Shown: positions 9,253-18,816, counted from the first letter of the stretch. The stretch is 64,000 bases of DNA from Acinetobacter lwoffii (GCF_019343495.1 NZ_CP072549.1:1-64000), one strand, 5' to 3'. Made by a program: numbers and translations. The notes: a model not told the origin generated them from the letters alone.

Positions 9253-10710
9253 ATGAATTGTAAACGAATGAAATTTAATAAAATGACTATAGATCAAATA
9301 AATTGGCAAAAAGATAATTTTGAAAATATTAAAGAAGCTTGGGAGGGGGATTTATGGGATCGTAAACGTTTAGGGGAACAATTAACAGGATATGTTGATC
9401 GTTTACAATGTGGTGCTGTTTTAGCATTGGATGCACGTTGGGGAGAAGGAAAAACGTGGTTTGTTCGTCATTGGGCTAAATACTTAAGTGATACAGACCA
9501 TAATGTTATTTATTTGGATGCTTTTGCGAATGATTATTTAGATGATCCTTTTTTAGTTATTAGTTCTGAAATTACGAATATTTTAAATCAGGATAAAAGA
9601 ACGAAAAGAAAAGTTAAAAAATTGATTGAATTGTCTGCATCTGTAGGAACTGCTTTATTGCCATCTTTACCTAAAATTGCTTTGACTCTAGGATTACACT
9701 TGGTTGGAGCAGGTTTTTTAAGTGGAGCACTTCAGCAAAGCTATGAAAATGCCAAAGATGAGATTGATACATTATCTGATGAAGCAAGTGAGAGAATCAA
9801 AGAAAGTATTCAAGAAAAGATAGCTACTCATGAAGCTGAAAAGAAAACTTTAATAGAGTTCAAAAAGCATTTAGCTGAGACTGTAGAAAAATTAGATAAG
9901 CCTTTAGTTTTTATCATTGATGAATTAGACCGGTGTCGTCCTGATTTTTCAATTCGATTAATTGAGCGAATTAAACATTTTTTTGATATCAAGAATATTG
10001 TTTTTGTTTTAGTAATGGATAAGGTTCAATTTTCAAAAGTCGTATGTCATAACTATGGTTATGATGAAACTTTAGGAGAGGCATATTTAGATAAATTTGT
10101 TGACTTTACAATCCATTTAAAGCAGGCAAAAGAAAGTGAGAATTTTGAACTTATTATAAGAGATCAGCTATTTAAAATAGGTGAATTAAAGTCTATAGAT
10201 GAATTTAGTGAATTGTATTATTGGGCACTTTATTTACAGTTACATGTAAAAATGAATAGTCGAGAATTAATAAAAAAGATTAATCAATATGCATTATTAA
10301 GAGCAGATACTGATCATAAAAACTTGGTATTAATAACTTTCCTATTTGGTTCAATTTCAGCAAATAATTTTAAATCCTTTGTAGAAGAGGTTTCTCAAAA
10401 CTTAATCAAAAGCTCAAGGGGTGATGTATACCAATTTGCACGAAAACATGGGATTTCAACCTGGAATGGTAATTATGATGAAATAACAAATAGTGAATGG
10501 TATAGAATAATTATGCAAAAAGAATTTTTGATCAGTAATCCTTTATTAAACACGATGATCGCTGCTTTTCATGACTCAGCTCGCTCACAAGATAAATCTA
10601 CAAAAGAACAATATTTGAGAGGAGGGTTAGTAAAATTTGCTATTTCAGAATATACAAACTCATGTAATTTTTCATCAGATTGGGAAAATTATATCAAACG
10701 TGGCATTTAA
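9253..10710 (+). CDS. KAP family P-loop NTPase, lone gene (putative defence)
   Basis: A 485-residue KAP-type NTPase. Walker A is DARWGEGKTW (about 60-69). Walker B and the KAP signature are LVFIIDELDRCRPD (about 218-231). Between them lies a hydrophobic stretch at about 131-160, matching the membrane insertion known in this family, then charged helices. KAP NTPases include F-plasmid PifA, which excludes phage T7, and many members sit in phage-defence loci, so a defence role is plausible but inferred. The DNA is clearly more AT-rich than its neighbours. The gene sits directly behind tRNA-Met and its terminator, suggesting acquisition. In-frame starts exist at 9253, 9268 and 9283, with no strong ribosome-binding site for any; the last begins MTIDQINWQ. 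No effector gene accompanies it. Confidence 0.85.
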   Translation: MNCKRMKFNKMTIDQINWQKDNFENIKEAWEGDLWDRKRLGEQLTGYVDRLQCGAVLALDARWGEGKTWFVRHWAKYLSDTDHNVIYLDAFANDYLDDPFLVISSEITNILNQDKRTKRKVKKLIELSASVGTALLPSLPKIALTLGLHLVGAGFLSGALQQSYENAKDEIDTLSDEASERIKESIQEKIATHEAEKKTLIEFKKHLAETVEKLDKPLVFIIDELDRCRPDFSIRLIERIKHFFDIKNIVFVLVMDKVQFSKVVCHNYGYDETLGEAYLDKFVDFTIHLKQAKESENFELIIRDQLFKIGELKSIDEFSELYYWALYLQLHVKMNSRELIKKINQYALLRADTDHKNLVLITFLFGSISANNFKSFVEEVSQNLIKSSRGDVYQFARKHGISTWNGNYDEITNSEWYRIIMQKEFLISNPLLNTMIAAFHDSARSQDKSTKEQYLRGGLVKFAISEYTNSCNFSSDWENYIKRGI

Positions 10711-11333
10711 TTCTTATCCTTAAAGTAAGATAATAAGCTTCCTATATCATCCGTCTGCAACTGCTCACGCATTTTTAAAAACTGCTTTTCATCTAAGTCA
10801 TAGAGCTTAAGTGAAAGCAGTTTTTCTATATCTTCCTTGGGAAAGCGATATTTAATAATTTTGGCAGGAACACCACCAACGACTGCATAAGGCGGTACAT
10901 CTTTGGTGACGACAGCACCGGTTGCCACCACAGCGCCTTCACCCAGTGTTACGCCTTGCATAATCATGGCGCGCGAGCCAATCCAACAACCATCGCCAAT
11001 CACGGTATCACCCGCAGGCACAAAACTGCGTGTATCGAACGGAAACGCTGAAATCCAGTCCGTACGGTGTAATTGGTTGCCACCCATCATAATCACGCAT
11101 TCTGCGCCAAAACAGACAAAATTACCGATATGGAGCTGGTCAATCGGCTTCTCGGGCGTGGCCGGCTTGTCATGTAAATAACGCACCACACAACGCTCAA
11201 ACCCCTGATCCCAATAGGCCGAATAGTAAGAATAATTCCCCTTGATATGAATATTCGGATTCTTCACAGTTTTGGAGATGAATTCGAATTCACACCAGTG
11301 GTTTACAGGCGAATTAATTAACTTTTCGGACAT
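10707..11333 (-). CDS. CatB/Vat-type hexapeptide-repeat acetyltransferase
   Basis: A 208-residue left-handed beta-helix acyltransferase of the xenobiotic acetyltransferase group, which uses acetyl-CoA. The N-terminal part has the GNYSYYS segment. Hexapeptide repeats run from about residue 85 to 165 (IGNFVCFG, VIGDGCWIGSRAMIMQGVTLGEGAVVATGAVV), followed by the family ending PPYAVVGGVPAKIIKYRF. Relatives acetylate chloramphenicol or streptogramin A, but chromosomal Acinetobacter copies often have unknown substrates, so resistance should not be assumed. It converges on the KAP gene so tightly that both stop codons share two bases (TTAA at 10707-10710). Confidence 0.85.
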   Translation of the reverse strand: MSEKLINSPVNHWCEFEFISKTVKNPNIHIKGNYSYYSAYWDQGFERCVVRYLHDKPATPEKPIDQLHIGNFVCFGAECVIMMGGNQLHRTDWISAFPFDTRSFVPAGDTVIGDGCWIGSRAMIMQGVTLGEGAVVATGAVVTKDVPPYAVVGGVPAKIIKYRFPKEDIEKLLSLKLYDLDEKQFLKMREQLQTDDIGSLLSYFKDKN

Positions 11334-11434
11334 AAGGGAGATACAAAAAATAGTGAATAAGAAATTATACCTAATCGGGGTTTAAACTTGCTGAATAATA
11401 TCTAAAAGACATTCGCGCACGCATAAAACAATGA

Positions 11435-11839
11435 TTAAGCTGTGGTCGATGCTGGAGGAATACGAGCAATCACCTTAATTTCAAAATCAAAACCTGCTAA
11501 CCACGTGACACCTACAGCTGTCCAATTAGGATAAGGCTTTTGCGTAAACACCTGATTTTTAACTTTCATGATGCTTTCAAATTGCTGCTCTGGGTCAGTG
11601 TGAAATGTGGTGACATCAACAATATCATCGAAAGTACAACCAGCTGCTGCCAATGTCGCAGCTAGATTTTCAAAAGCCCGTTCTACCTGTTTCTCGAAAT
11701 CTGGTTCAGGTGAACCATCCTCACGGCTACCGACCTGACCAGAAACAAAAAGTAAGTCTTCCGATTTGATCGCAGCAGAATAACCATGCTGTTCATACAG
11801 GGCATGGCGGTCTTGGGGAAATATCGCAGTTCTAGTCAT
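11435..11839 (-). CDS. RidA/YjgF-family protein
   Basis: Rid-family trimer-forming protein, 134 residues from the ATG at 11839; an upstream ATG at 11851 would add four. Family members deaminate reactive enamine/imine intermediates, but many Rid subfamilies lack this activity. The LFVSGQVG motif and the C-terminal DFEIKVIARIP region are typical. The conserved catalytic arginine of true RidA, normally just before the C-terminal EI..A motif, is not obvious (the region reads VTWLAGFDFEIKVIA), so another Rid subfamily is likely. It diverges from a TetR regulator and both share a palindrome-rich control region, so it is probably the regulator's target. Confidence 0.82.
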   Translation of the reverse strand: MTRTAIFPQDRHALYEQHGYSAAIKSEDLLFVSGQVGSREDGSPEPDFEKQVERAFENLAATLAAAGCTFDDIVDVTTFHTDPEQQFESIMKVKNQVFTQKPYPNWTAVGVTWLAGFDFEIKVIARIPPASTTA

Positions 11840-11893
11840 GTCTATTCTCATTCAATATCTAATTTATCAGTGAGTGAAAGCAACTTGACTTTC

Positions 11894-11910
11894 ACATACG
11901 CTTCGTATGT
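11894..11910. promoter_or_regulatory. palindromic operator 1 (RidA side)
   Basis: Inverted repeat ACATACG-CTT-CGTATGT. Half-sites are identical to those of operator 2, with centres 28 bp apart. Probably bound by the adjacent TetR-family protein. Confidence 0.7.
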
Positions 11911-11918
11911 AAACATAA

Positions 11919-11948
11919 TTGACATACGGTCCGTATGTCAATTAAAAT
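11919..11948 (+). promoter_or_regulatory. tetR promoter with embedded operator 2
   Basis: TTGACA (11919-11924) and TAAAAT (11943-11948), 18 bp apart, form a sigma-70 promoter. A perfect palindrome GACATACGG-T-CCGTATGTC (11921-11939) occupies the spacer, the classic layout for autorepression by a TetR-type repressor. Confidence 0.72.
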
Positions 11949-11975
11949 TTTTATGATGATGAGGTAAAGTAATTC

Positions 11976-12569
11976 ATGTCTGTTCGTGAACAAAAGATGG
12001 CGGAAACCCGCAAGAAATTAATTGAAGTGGCACGCCGTGCATTTGCAGCATATGGCTATGCTGGCACTTCAATGGATAAGCTCACGGCAGAAGCAGGATT
12101 GACCCGTGGTGCGCTGTATCATCATTTTGGTGATAAAAAAGGCTTATTTGCTGCGGTAGTTGATCAAATCGATTCGGAAATGGCTTCATCTGCCCAGCAG
12201 CATCTGGAGCAGCCTGATGATCTTTGGGATGGTTTGATGCTAGAAGGGCGGACCTATATTCAAAATGCCTTAAATCCGGAATTCCAACGCATTGTGTTGC
12301 GTGATGGACCGGCTGTGCTGGGTGATCCTGCACATTGGCCAAGTCAAAACAGATGTTTGCAGTCCACGCGTGAATGTGTTGAGCAATTATTGGTAGCAGA
12401 TCGAATTAAAACAGTTGATCCGGAAGCTGCTGCGGTATTTTTAAATGGTGCTGCAATGAATGCAGCACTCTGGGTGGCTTCTAGCGAACATCCTGAGCAG
12501 GTACTCACTGAGGCTTTACATGCATTTAATTTATTTGCATCAGGATTTTTAAAAGAAGCACAGAGCTAA
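11976..12569 (+). CDS. TetR/AcrR-family transcriptional regulator
   Basis: 197 residues. The N-terminal helix-turn-helix spans about 14-60, with the TetR signature FAAYGYAGTSMDKLTAEAGLTRGALYHHFGDKKGLF. The C-terminal ligand/dimer domain is all-helical. The sequence resembles regulators of RidA-like or efflux genes, but the ligand is unknown. The ATG at 11976 follows GAGGTAAAG. It lies divergent to the Rid gene across two matching palindromes, which implies autoregulation and joint control. Confidence 0.9.
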   Translation: MSVREQKMAETRKKLIEVARRAFAAYGYAGTSMDKLTAEAGLTRGALYHHFGDKKGLFAAVVDQIDSEMASSAQQHLEQPDDLWDGLMLEGRTYIQNALNPEFQRIVLRDGPAVLGDPAHWPSQNRCLQSTRECVEQLLVADRIKTVDPEAAAVFLNGAAMNAALWVASSEHPEQVLTEALHAFNLFASGFLKEAQS

Positions 12570-12596
12570 TTCGTTTGTAGGAAGCAGATAAAGGTA

Positions 12597-12622
12597 AAAA
12601 ACCCCTCAATCGAGGGGCTTTA
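12597..12622. terminator. terminator between tetR and greA
   Basis: Hairpin CCCCTC-AAT-GAGGGG-type (12602-12618) with an A-run on the left. On the minus strand this gives GGGG followed by TTTTTT, so it mainly terminates greA. Confidence 0.8.
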
Positions 12623-12641
12623 AATTAAACAGCTTTAAATT

Positions 12642-13118
12642 TTAAAGATATTCAACTTTCACAATTTCGTATTCAACTTCACCGTTTGGTGTATTGATTT
12701 TCACATCGTCGCCTTCGTTTTTACCTAAAAGACCACGTGCGATCGGCGAGTTTACAGAGATCTTGTTAATCTTAAAGTCTGCTTCGTCATCGCCTACAAT
12801 TTTATAGGTTTTCTGCTCTTCAGTATCCAGATTTTCAATCGTGACCGTTACACCAAAAACTACACGACCATTCTGTTCAAGTTCTTTGACATCGATCACC
12901 TGAGCTGCACCCAGTTTGCCTTCGATGTCCTGAATACGGCCTTCACAGAAGCCTTGCTGTTCACGTGCTGCATGGTATTCTGCATTTTCTTTTAAGTCAC
13001 CGTGTTCACGAGCTTCTGCAATTGAAGCTGTAATACGTGGACGATCCACTGTTTTCAGTTGGTGTAATTCTTTCTCTAAGGCAATTTTGCCTTCAGGTGT
13101 CATAGGATAACGTTGCAT
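12642..13118 (-). CDS. greA: transcription elongation factor GreA
   Basis: Rescues backtracked RNA polymerase by stimulating cleavage of the nascent RNA 3' end. The 158 residues start [21 protein letters not shown]. An N-terminal coiled coil carries the acidic tip ([21 protein letters not shown], about 38-58) and a C-terminal FKBP-like domain follows ([14 protein letters not shown]). The ATG at 13118 is chosen over a TTG at 13130 because the TTG lies in the GAGGGA ribosome-binding site. It follows carB on the same strand beyond a terminator, the carA-carB-greA order also seen in Pseudomonas. Confidence 0.95.
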   Translation of the reverse strand: MQRYPMTPEGKIALEKELHQLKTVDRPRITASIAEAREHGDLKENAEYHAAREQQGFCEGRIQDIEGKLGAAQVIDVKELEQNGRVVFGVTVTIENLDTEEQKTYKIVGDDEADFKINKISVNSPIARGLLGKNEGDDVKINTPNGEVEYEIVKVEYL

Positions 13119-13161
13119 GTTGTCCCTCAAAAGTCAGTTGAAAGATATAAAATCTATAAAT

Positions 13162-13194
13162 AAAAAAAAGCCCGCCACCAAGAAGGTGGCGGGA
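13162..13194 (-). terminator. terminator of carAB
   Basis: On the minus strand a 9-bp GC-rich stem (CCCGCCACC/GGTGGCGGG, 5-nt loop) is followed by CTTTTTTTTA. It separates carB from greA, so greA needs read-through or its own promoter. Confidence 0.9.
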
Positions 13195-13209
13195 CTTCTT
13201 GGAAGTGAA

Positions 13210-16200
13210 TTAACCTTTAGTTAGGTCTTGCAAACGATATACATCCATCGGCAATTTAATTGCTAAAGCTTGGCATACTGCATCCGCACCATTCAATGTA
13301 GTTGTGTTATACACTTTACCTTGAAGTGCTGAACGACGGATCGAGAATGAGTCTTCTTGTGCCTTTTTGCCTTCAGTCGTGTTAATCACAAGGTGGATTT
13401 CGCCGTTTTTAATACGGTCCACAATGTTAGGACGACCTTCAGTTACTTTATTGACACGTTCACATTCAAGACCAGCATCGCTAATCACTTTAAATGTACC
13501 ATCAGTTGCAAGAATCTTGAAGCCTAGGTCAATCAATTGTTTTGCGATACCTGCCGCACGTGGTTTATCTGAGTCACGTACAGAGATAAATGCGTGTTTC
13601 ACTTCGCCTTCAGTTGGAAGACCTGGTAAACGCTCATTTGCACCTAAAACAGCTTTATAGAACGCTTCACCAAATGTTTTACCAACGCCCATCACTTCGC
13701 CAGTCGATTTCATCTCAGGGCCAAGGATCGGGTCAACACCAGGGAATTTGTTGAACGGGAACACTGCTTCTTTGACAGAGAAGTGCTCAGGAATAATCTC
13801 AGTTGTGAAGCCTTGCGACTCAAGAGATTGACCAGCCATGCAACGTGCAGCAACTTTCGCTAAAGATTCACCGATACACTTAGAAACGAATGGCACAGTA
13901 CGAGACGCACGTGGGTTCACTTCCAAGATGTAAACATCTTCACCTTTGACAGCAAACTGAACGTTCATCAAACCGATCACGCCAAGCTCTTTTGCCATAG
14001 CCACGGTTTGACGACGCATTTCGTCCTGAATCTCTTTAGATAGAGAGTAAGGAGGAATCGAACATGCCGAGTCACCTGAGTGAATACCCGCTTGTTCAAT
14101 GTGCTGCATGATGCCGCCAATCACAACGTCTTTACCATCAGATACGCAGTCTACGTCAACTTCGATCGCATCATCTAAGAAACGGTCAAGAAGAACAGGC
14201 GCTTCGTTAGATGCTTGAACTGCATCACGTAAGTAGCGTTTTAATTCTTCATCGTTGTATACGATTTCCATCGCACGACCACCAAGGACGTAAGAAGGAC
14301 GTACCACTAATGGATAGCCTACTTTAGACGCTTCAGCCATGCCTTCTTCAGCAGATTTTACAATGCTGTTGTTTGGTTGGCGAAGTTGTAGACGTTGAAT
14401 CATTTGCTGGAAACGTTCACGGTCTTCTGCACGGTCAATTGCGTCAGGCGATGTACCAATGATTGGAGCACCAGCTTCTTCTAAAGCACGAGCCAATTTC
14501 AAAGGTGTTTGACCACCGTACTGAACGATAATGCCTTTAGGCTTCTCGATACGCACGATTTCTAAAACGTCTTCTAAAGTGATCGGTTCGAAGTACAAAC
14601 GATCTGAAGTGTCGTAATCCGTAGAAACAGTTTCAGGGTTACAGTTTACCATGATCGTTTCATAGCCGTCTTCACGCATAGCCAGGGCAGCGTGTACACA
14701 GCAGTAATCGAACTCGATACCTTGACCGATACGGTTAGGGCCACCGCCGATCACCATGATCTTGTCTTTGTTCGATGGATTTGCTTCACATTCTTCATCG
14801 TAAGTTGAGTACATGTAAGCTGTATCAGATTCGAATTCTGCAGCACATGTATCGACACGTTTGTAAACTGGAGTTACGCCCAGGCTCCAACGATGTTTAC
14901 GGAATTGCTTTTGTGAAATACCCATCAAGTCTGCAATGCGAAGATCTGATAAACCTTTACGTTTGAATCCACGGATGTTGTCCGCATTCAAGTCGCCAAA
15001 ACCTAAAGTTTTGATTTGGTTTTCAGTTTTGATGATGTCTTCGATTTGAATCAAGAACCAGCGGTCAATGTTCGTTGCAGCGAATACTTCGTCTAAAGTA
15101 AAGCCGTGACGGAATGCATCGCCCACGTACCAGATACGCTCTGGACCTGGCACTTTAAGTTCTTGCAAGATTTTGTCGCGCGCGCCTTCAGCACCCACTT
15201 CAATTTTTTCGTCAAAACCAGAAGCACCCACTTCAAGACCACGAAGGGCTTTTTGTACAGATTCCTGGAAGTTACGACCAATCGCCATTACTTCACCGAC
15301 AGATTTCATCTGAGTTGTAAGCGTTGCGTCAGCTTGTGGGAATTTCTCGAAGTTGAAACGAGGAATCTTAGTAACTACGTAGTCAATTGCAGGTTCAAAC
15401 GATGCAGGTGTTGTACCGCCAGTGATGTCGTTTTTCAACTCATCAAGCGTGTAACCAACCGCTAATTTCGCAGCGATTTTTGCAATTGGGAAACCAGTTG
15501 CTTTAGAGGCAAGGGCAGATGAACGTGATACACGTGGGTTCATCTCGATCACAACCATACGACCAGTATTTGGACAAATACCGAACTGTACGTTAGAACC
15601 ACCTGTTTCTACGCCAATTTCACGTAGTACAGCTAAAGATGCGTTACGTAGAAGTTGGAATTCTTTGTCTGTCAATGTTTGCGCAGGAGCAACAGTGATT
15701 GAGTCACCAGTGTGTACGCCCATTGGGTCAAAGTTTTCAATCGTACATACGATGATACAGTTGTCGTTTTTGTCACGAACAACTTCCATCTCGTACTCTT
15801 TCCAACCAATTAAAGATTCATCGATCAATAATTGTTTAGTCGGAGAAAGATCGAAACCGCGTTCACAAATCTCGATAAATTCTTCTTTGTTATATGCGAT
15901 ACCGCCACCTGAACCACCCATCGTGAATGATGGACGGATAATTACTGGGAAGCCGAAACGTGCTTGAATTTCTAAAGCATGTTCCATTGACTCAGCAACG
16001 TCAGCTTTTGGACATTCAAGACCAATTTTACGCATTGCCTGGTCAAACAGTTTACGGTCTTCAGCTTTTTCAATTGCTTCTTTGGTCGCACCGATCAATT
16101 CAACATTGAATTTTTCTAAAATGCCGTGCTCATCAAGGGCAAGGGCACAGTTCAATGCAGTTTGACCACCCATGGTCGGAAGAACAGCATCTGGGCGTTC

Positions 16201-16440
16201 TTTCTCAATAATCGCTGCAACAGTTTGCCAAGTAATTGGCTCAATATAAGTTGCATCTGCCATGGTTGGGTCGGTCATGATGGTCGCTGGGTTCGAGTTG
16301 ACCAAAATAACGCGGTAGCCTTCTTCACGAAGGGCTTTACATGCTTGAGCACCTGAGTAGTCAAACTCACATGCTTGACCGATGACAATCGGACCAGCAC
16401 CAATAATCAAGATGCTTTTAATGTCAGTACGTTTAGCCAT
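13210..16440 (-). CDS. carB: carbamoyl-phosphate synthase large subunit
   Basis: Makes carbamoyl phosphate from bicarbonate, ammonia (delivered by CarA) and two ATP, feeding arginine and pyrimidine synthesis. The 1076 residues show the duplicated ATP-grasp layout. The first half begins [23 protein letters not shown] and the second repeats it as [22 protein letters not shown] near 560. The C-terminal MGS-like allosteric domain occupies about the last 140 residues ([18 protein letters not shown]). It lies 13 bp downstream of carA in the same operon. Confidence 0.98.
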   Translation of the reverse strand: MAKRTDIKSILIIGAGPIVIGQACEFDYSGAQACKALREEGYRVILVNSNPATIMTDPTMADATYIEPITWQTVAAIIEKERPDAVLPTMGGQTALNCALALDEHGILEKFNVELIGATKEAIEKAEDRKLFDQAMRKIGLECPKADVAESMEHALEIQARFGFPVIIRPSFTMGGSGGGIAYNKEEFIEICERGFDLSPTKQLLIDESLIGWKEYEMEVVRDKNDNCIIVCTIENFDPMGVHTGDSITVAPAQTLTDKEFQLLRNASLAVLREIGVETGGSNVQFGICPNTGRMVVIEMNPRVSRSSALASKATGFPIAKIAAKLAVGYTLDELKNDITGGTTPASFEPAIDYVVTKIPRFNFEKFPQADATLTTQMKSVGEVMAIGRNFQESVQKALRGLEVGASGFDEKIEVGAEGARDKILQELKVPGPERIWYVGDAFRHGFTLDEVFAATNIDRWFLIQIEDIIKTENQIKTLGFGDLNADNIRGFKRKGLSDLRIADLMGISQKQFRKHRWSLGVTPVYKRVDTCAAEFESDTAYMYSTYDEECEANPSNKDKIMVIGGGPNRIGQGIEFDYCCVHAALAMREDGYETIMVNCNPETVSTDYDTSDRLYFEPITLEDVLEIVRIEKPKGIIVQYGGQTPLKLARALEEAGAPIIGTSPDAIDRAEDRERFQQMIQRLQLRQPNNSIVKSAEEGMAEASKVGYPLVVRPSYVLGGRAMEIVYNDEELKRYLRDAVQASNEAPVLLDRFLDDAIEVDVDCVSDGKDVVIGGIMQHIEQAGIHSGDSACSIPPYSLSKEIQDEMRRQTVAMAKELGVIGLMNVQFAVKGEDVYILEVNPRASRTVPFVSKCIGESLAKVAARCMAGQSLESQGFTTEIIPEHFSVKEAVFPFNKFPGVDPILGPEMKSTGEVMGVGKTFGEAFYKAVLGANERLPGLPTEGEVKHAFISVRDSDKPRAAGIAKQLIDLGFKILATDGTFKVISDAGLECERVNKVTEGRPNIVDRIKNGEIHLVINTTEGKKAQEDSFSIRRSALQGKVYNTTTLNGADAVCQALAIKLPMDVYRLQDLTKG

Positions 16441-16453
16441 GATGCTTCCTTAA

Positions 16454-17593
16454 TTACTTCTTAGATGCTTCGATAAGTTCGATGAAATGATCGAACAATG
16501 GTGCGCAGTCATGTGGACCCGGGCTTGCTTCAGGGTGACCCTGGAAGCTGAACGCAGGTTTGTCTGTACGATGGATACCTTGGTTGGTGCCATCAAACAG
16601 TGAGCGATGCGTTACACGCAACACATCAGGCAGATTGCTTTCATCGACTGCGAAGCCATGGTTTTGAGAAGTAATCATCACTGTACCGTTATCAAGATTT
16701 TGTACAGGATGGTTCGCACCGTGGTGGCCGTGAGGCATTTTTAAGGTTTTAGCACCACTTGCAAGCGCAAGGATCTGGTGACCCAGGCAGATACCAAATA
16801 CTGGAATTTCAGTGGTTTCTACAATTGTTTTTACAGCTTCAATTGCGTAGTCACATGCAGCCGGATCACCAGGACCGTTCGAAAGGAACACGCCATCTGG
16901 ATTCAGTGCAAGTACATCAGCAGCAGGAGTTTGCGCCGGCACAACAGTCAGTTTACAACCGCGGTCTGCGAGCATACGTAAGATGTTGGTTTTGACACCG
17001 TAATCGTATGCAACAACATGGAATTTAGCTTCTGGTTGAGAGAAACCTTTGCCTAATGTCCAAGAGCCTTCAGTCCATTCAAAACCTTCAGGGTCGCAAC
17101 ATTCTTTTGCCAGGTCTAAACCGTTTAAACCACCAAATGCACGTGCTTTTTCAAGCGCTTCAGCTTCAGTGATATTTTCGCCAGCAAGGATACAGCCATT
17201 TTGCGCACCTTTGTCACGTAAGATACGTGTCAATTTACGCGTGTCGATATCCGCAATTGCCACAACATTGTGTTGTACCAAATATTCAGCTAATGATTGG
17301 GTTGAACGGAAGTTACTGTGCAGTAAAGGCAGGTCACGAATGATCAATCCGTTCGCCCAAACCTTATGAATACGACCTGATTCAGCGTCTTCTTCATTAC
17401 AGCCTGTGTTACCGATATGTGGGTAAGTCAGTGTCACAAGTTGCTGTGCATAACTCGGGTCAGTCAAAATTTCTTGATAGCCAGTCATGGCAGTGTTGAA
17501 AACGACTTCACCAGTCGTACTACCCGATGCGCCAATCGAAGTACCTTTAAAGATAGTTCCGTCGGCAAGGGCTAAAATTGCTGGGGTGCTCAA
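16454..17593 (-). CDS. carA: carbamoyl-phosphate synthase small subunit
   Basis: Glutaminase subunit that supplies ammonia to CarB. At 379 residues it has the CarA N-terminal domain ([16 protein letters not shown]) and a C-terminal class I amidotransferase domain. Visible there are the VSNGPGDP-type oxyanion segment ([13 protein letters not shown]), the nucleophile cysteine in [10 protein letters not shown] and the catalytic His-Glu in [11 protein letters not shown]. It is the first gene of carAB. A well-formed promoter and a roughly 100-nt leader precede it. Confidence 0.98.
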   Translation of the reverse strand: MSTPAILALADGTIFKGTSIGASGSTTGEVVFNTAMTGYQEILTDPSYAQQLVTLTYPHIGNTGCNEEDAESGRIHKVWANGLIIRDLPLLHSNFRSTQSLAEYLVQHNVVAIADIDTRKLTRILRDKGAQNGCILAGENITEAEALEKARAFGGLNGLDLAKECCDPEGFEWTEGSWTLGKGFSQPEAKFHVVAYDYGVKTNILRMLADRGCKLTVVPAQTPAADVLALNPDGVFLSNGPGDPAACDYAIEAVKTIVETTEIPVFGICLGHQILALASGAKTLKMPHGHHGANHPVQNLDNGTVMITSQNHGFAVDESNLPDVLRVTHRSLFDGTNQGIHRTDKPAFSFQGHPEASPGPHDCAPLFDHFIELIEASKK

Positions 17594-17695
17594 ACCAAAG
17601 CTCCTGAAATTTAGGCTGTAAAAAAGCGAGAAGACGAAAAAAAAGGAAGGCTATTTTTTAAACCTACCCTCCTATGTCTGCTCGCTTGAACTTAA
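17594..17695 (-). promoter_or_regulatory. carA leader with possible attenuator hairpin
   Basis: The untranslated leader from the predicted start site (about 17695) contains GGAGGGT (mapping to 17668-17674), an A-rich loop and GCCTTCC, followed directly by eight T residues. The seven pairs include two G-U wobbles, so the hairpin is modest. Position and T-run look like an intrinsic terminator inside the leader, as expected for pyrimidine-linked attenuation, but no leader peptide was identified with confidence. Confidence 0.4.
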
Positions 17696-17701
17696 CACGG
17701 C

Positions 17702-17731
17702 ATTATACGCAGAATGACCCCTAAAGTCCAA
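17702..17731 (-). promoter_or_regulatory. carAB promoter
   Basis: On the minus strand TTGGAC (17726-17731), an 18-bp spacer and a perfect TATAAT (17702-17707). Confidence 0.7.
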
Positions 17732-17901
17732 CGGCTTTGCAGCGAAAGTATGAGATAAATGGCTTGCTTTTTGCATGGAAGTCTGTTTTGTAAGCAATGT
17801 GAAAAAATGTAAGCAATTAATAATTGTCAGACAAATCAAATCTTAATTTTTATCAAATCTACTAATATAGCTTAGTCGATATAACAATAGGAACAAGACA
17901 A

Positions 17902-18390
17902 ATGGCTACAGCACCTAAATCTACTACATCTAAAAAAATCACTCCGAGCGTGGTAACTGAAACTGCCGAGAAGCTTGAAAAAGTAGCAGTCGAGGCTAAA
18001 GATCAGGCAATTGGAACCATCGAGGAAAGTAAGGAAAAGCTTGAAGTTGAAGCCAAGCAGTTAAGCGACACTGTGCAGGAACAATTGCGTCAATTTAAGC
18101 AGGAGGTGTTACAGCGTATTGATACTTTGAAGGAGCAGATTTTCGGTTCGCAGAAAGAATTAACTGAACTGAAAAGCTTTATCAAGACAGAATTCAACGC
18201 GGTCGTCGAAGACTTATCCAATCTGGGTAAAGAGCTGAAAGAAGATGTCAGTCAGATTTCGACCAAGCATAAGGAACATCTGACCGATACTTTTAAACGT
18301 TCTAAGGATAGTACCATTGAAGTACTGAAAAAAGTCAAACCCGTGGTGAAAACAGAGAGCTCGGACAAAAGTCCTGAGCTGAAAAGTTAG
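17902..18390 (+). CDS. hypothetical coiled-coil protein
   Basis: I do not recognise this 162-residue protein. It is highly charged, rich in Lys, Glu, Thr and Ser, has no membrane segment and almost no aromatics. Heptad-like helices run from about residue 18 to 145, with amphipathic repeats of the AEKLEKVAVEAKDQ kind. The composition recalls phasins or apolipoprotein-like surface proteins, but that is only a resemblance. The start at 17902 follows AGGAACAAG. It is followed by a strong terminator and a small membrane-protein gene. Confidence 0.75.
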   Translation: MATAPKSTTSKKITPSVVTETAEKLEKVAVEAKDQAIGTIEESKEKLEVEAKQLSDTVQEQLRQFKQEVLQRIDTLKEQIFGSQKELTELKSFIKTEFNAVVEDLSNLGKELKEDVSQISTKHKEHLTDTFKRSKDSTIEVLKKVKPVVKTESSDKSPELKS

Positions 18391-18415
18391 GCTGCGCTGA
18401 AAGGCCGCTATTTAA

Positions 18416-18443
18416 AAAGGAGAACAATCAAATGTTCTCCTTT
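18416..18443 (+). terminator. terminator after the coiled-coil gene
   Basis: 11-bp perfect stem (AAAGGAGAACA/TGTTCTCCTTT) with a 6-nt loop, then a T-rich tail. Confidence 0.8.
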
Positions 18444-18492
18444 GTCTTTATGCAGCAAAACGGACTCACAATAACAATTAGAGGGGGTCACG

Positions 18493-18714
18493 ATGCAACA
18501 GCATTTTGTAGGTGTACTTATTTTACTGATATTGATCATGCTACTGAATCTGGAAAGCGGATTGGGGCGCATACTTTATCTAGGTGTAATCGTATTATGT
18601 CTGGGAGTACTGGGACTGGTGTTTGGGACCATTCTTCTGATGATCATTACTTTTGCTTTTATTCTTTATGCTGCTGTGAAATCTATTCAGGAGCAGCATC
18701 ATCTGCATCACTAA
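18493..18714 (+). CDS. small hypothetical membrane protein
   Basis: 73 residues, unrecognised. Two hydrophobic segments at about 6-20 and 27-61 (the second long enough to be one or two helices) end in a short His-rich tail (QEQHHLHH). A good ribosome-binding site (AGAGGGGG) precedes the ATG. An overlapping frame from 18432 in another phase lacks these features and is rejected. Probably an inner-membrane protein of unknown role. Confidence 0.65.
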   Translation: MQQHFVGVLILLILIMLLNLESGLGRILYLGVIVLCLGVLGLVFGTILLMIITFAFILYAAVKSIQEQHHLHH

Positions 18715-18786
18715 AATATGAACGTTGAAAACAATAAAAAATCTAAAATAATTACATAGAGGATCAATCATTGTTAAGCGATAAAC

Positions 18787-18816
18787 AAAAACGTGAGACT
18801 TTAAGTCTCACGTTTT
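18787..18816. terminator. bidirectional terminator between the small membrane gene and the DOMON-like gene
   Basis: Near-perfect palindrome ACGTGAGACTT-T-AAGTCTCACGT flanked by A4 and T4. Confidence 0.75.

Noticed and set aside
10707..11333. Chloramphenicol resistance gene catB
   Set aside because: The fold and group are right, but the sequence alone does not show chloramphenicol activity, so no symbol or resistance is claimed.
18432..18728. 98-residue frame overlapping the small membrane protein
   Set aside because: Begins in the preceding terminator and has cysteine-rich shadow composition; the frame at 18493 has a strong ribosome-binding site and clear membrane helices.
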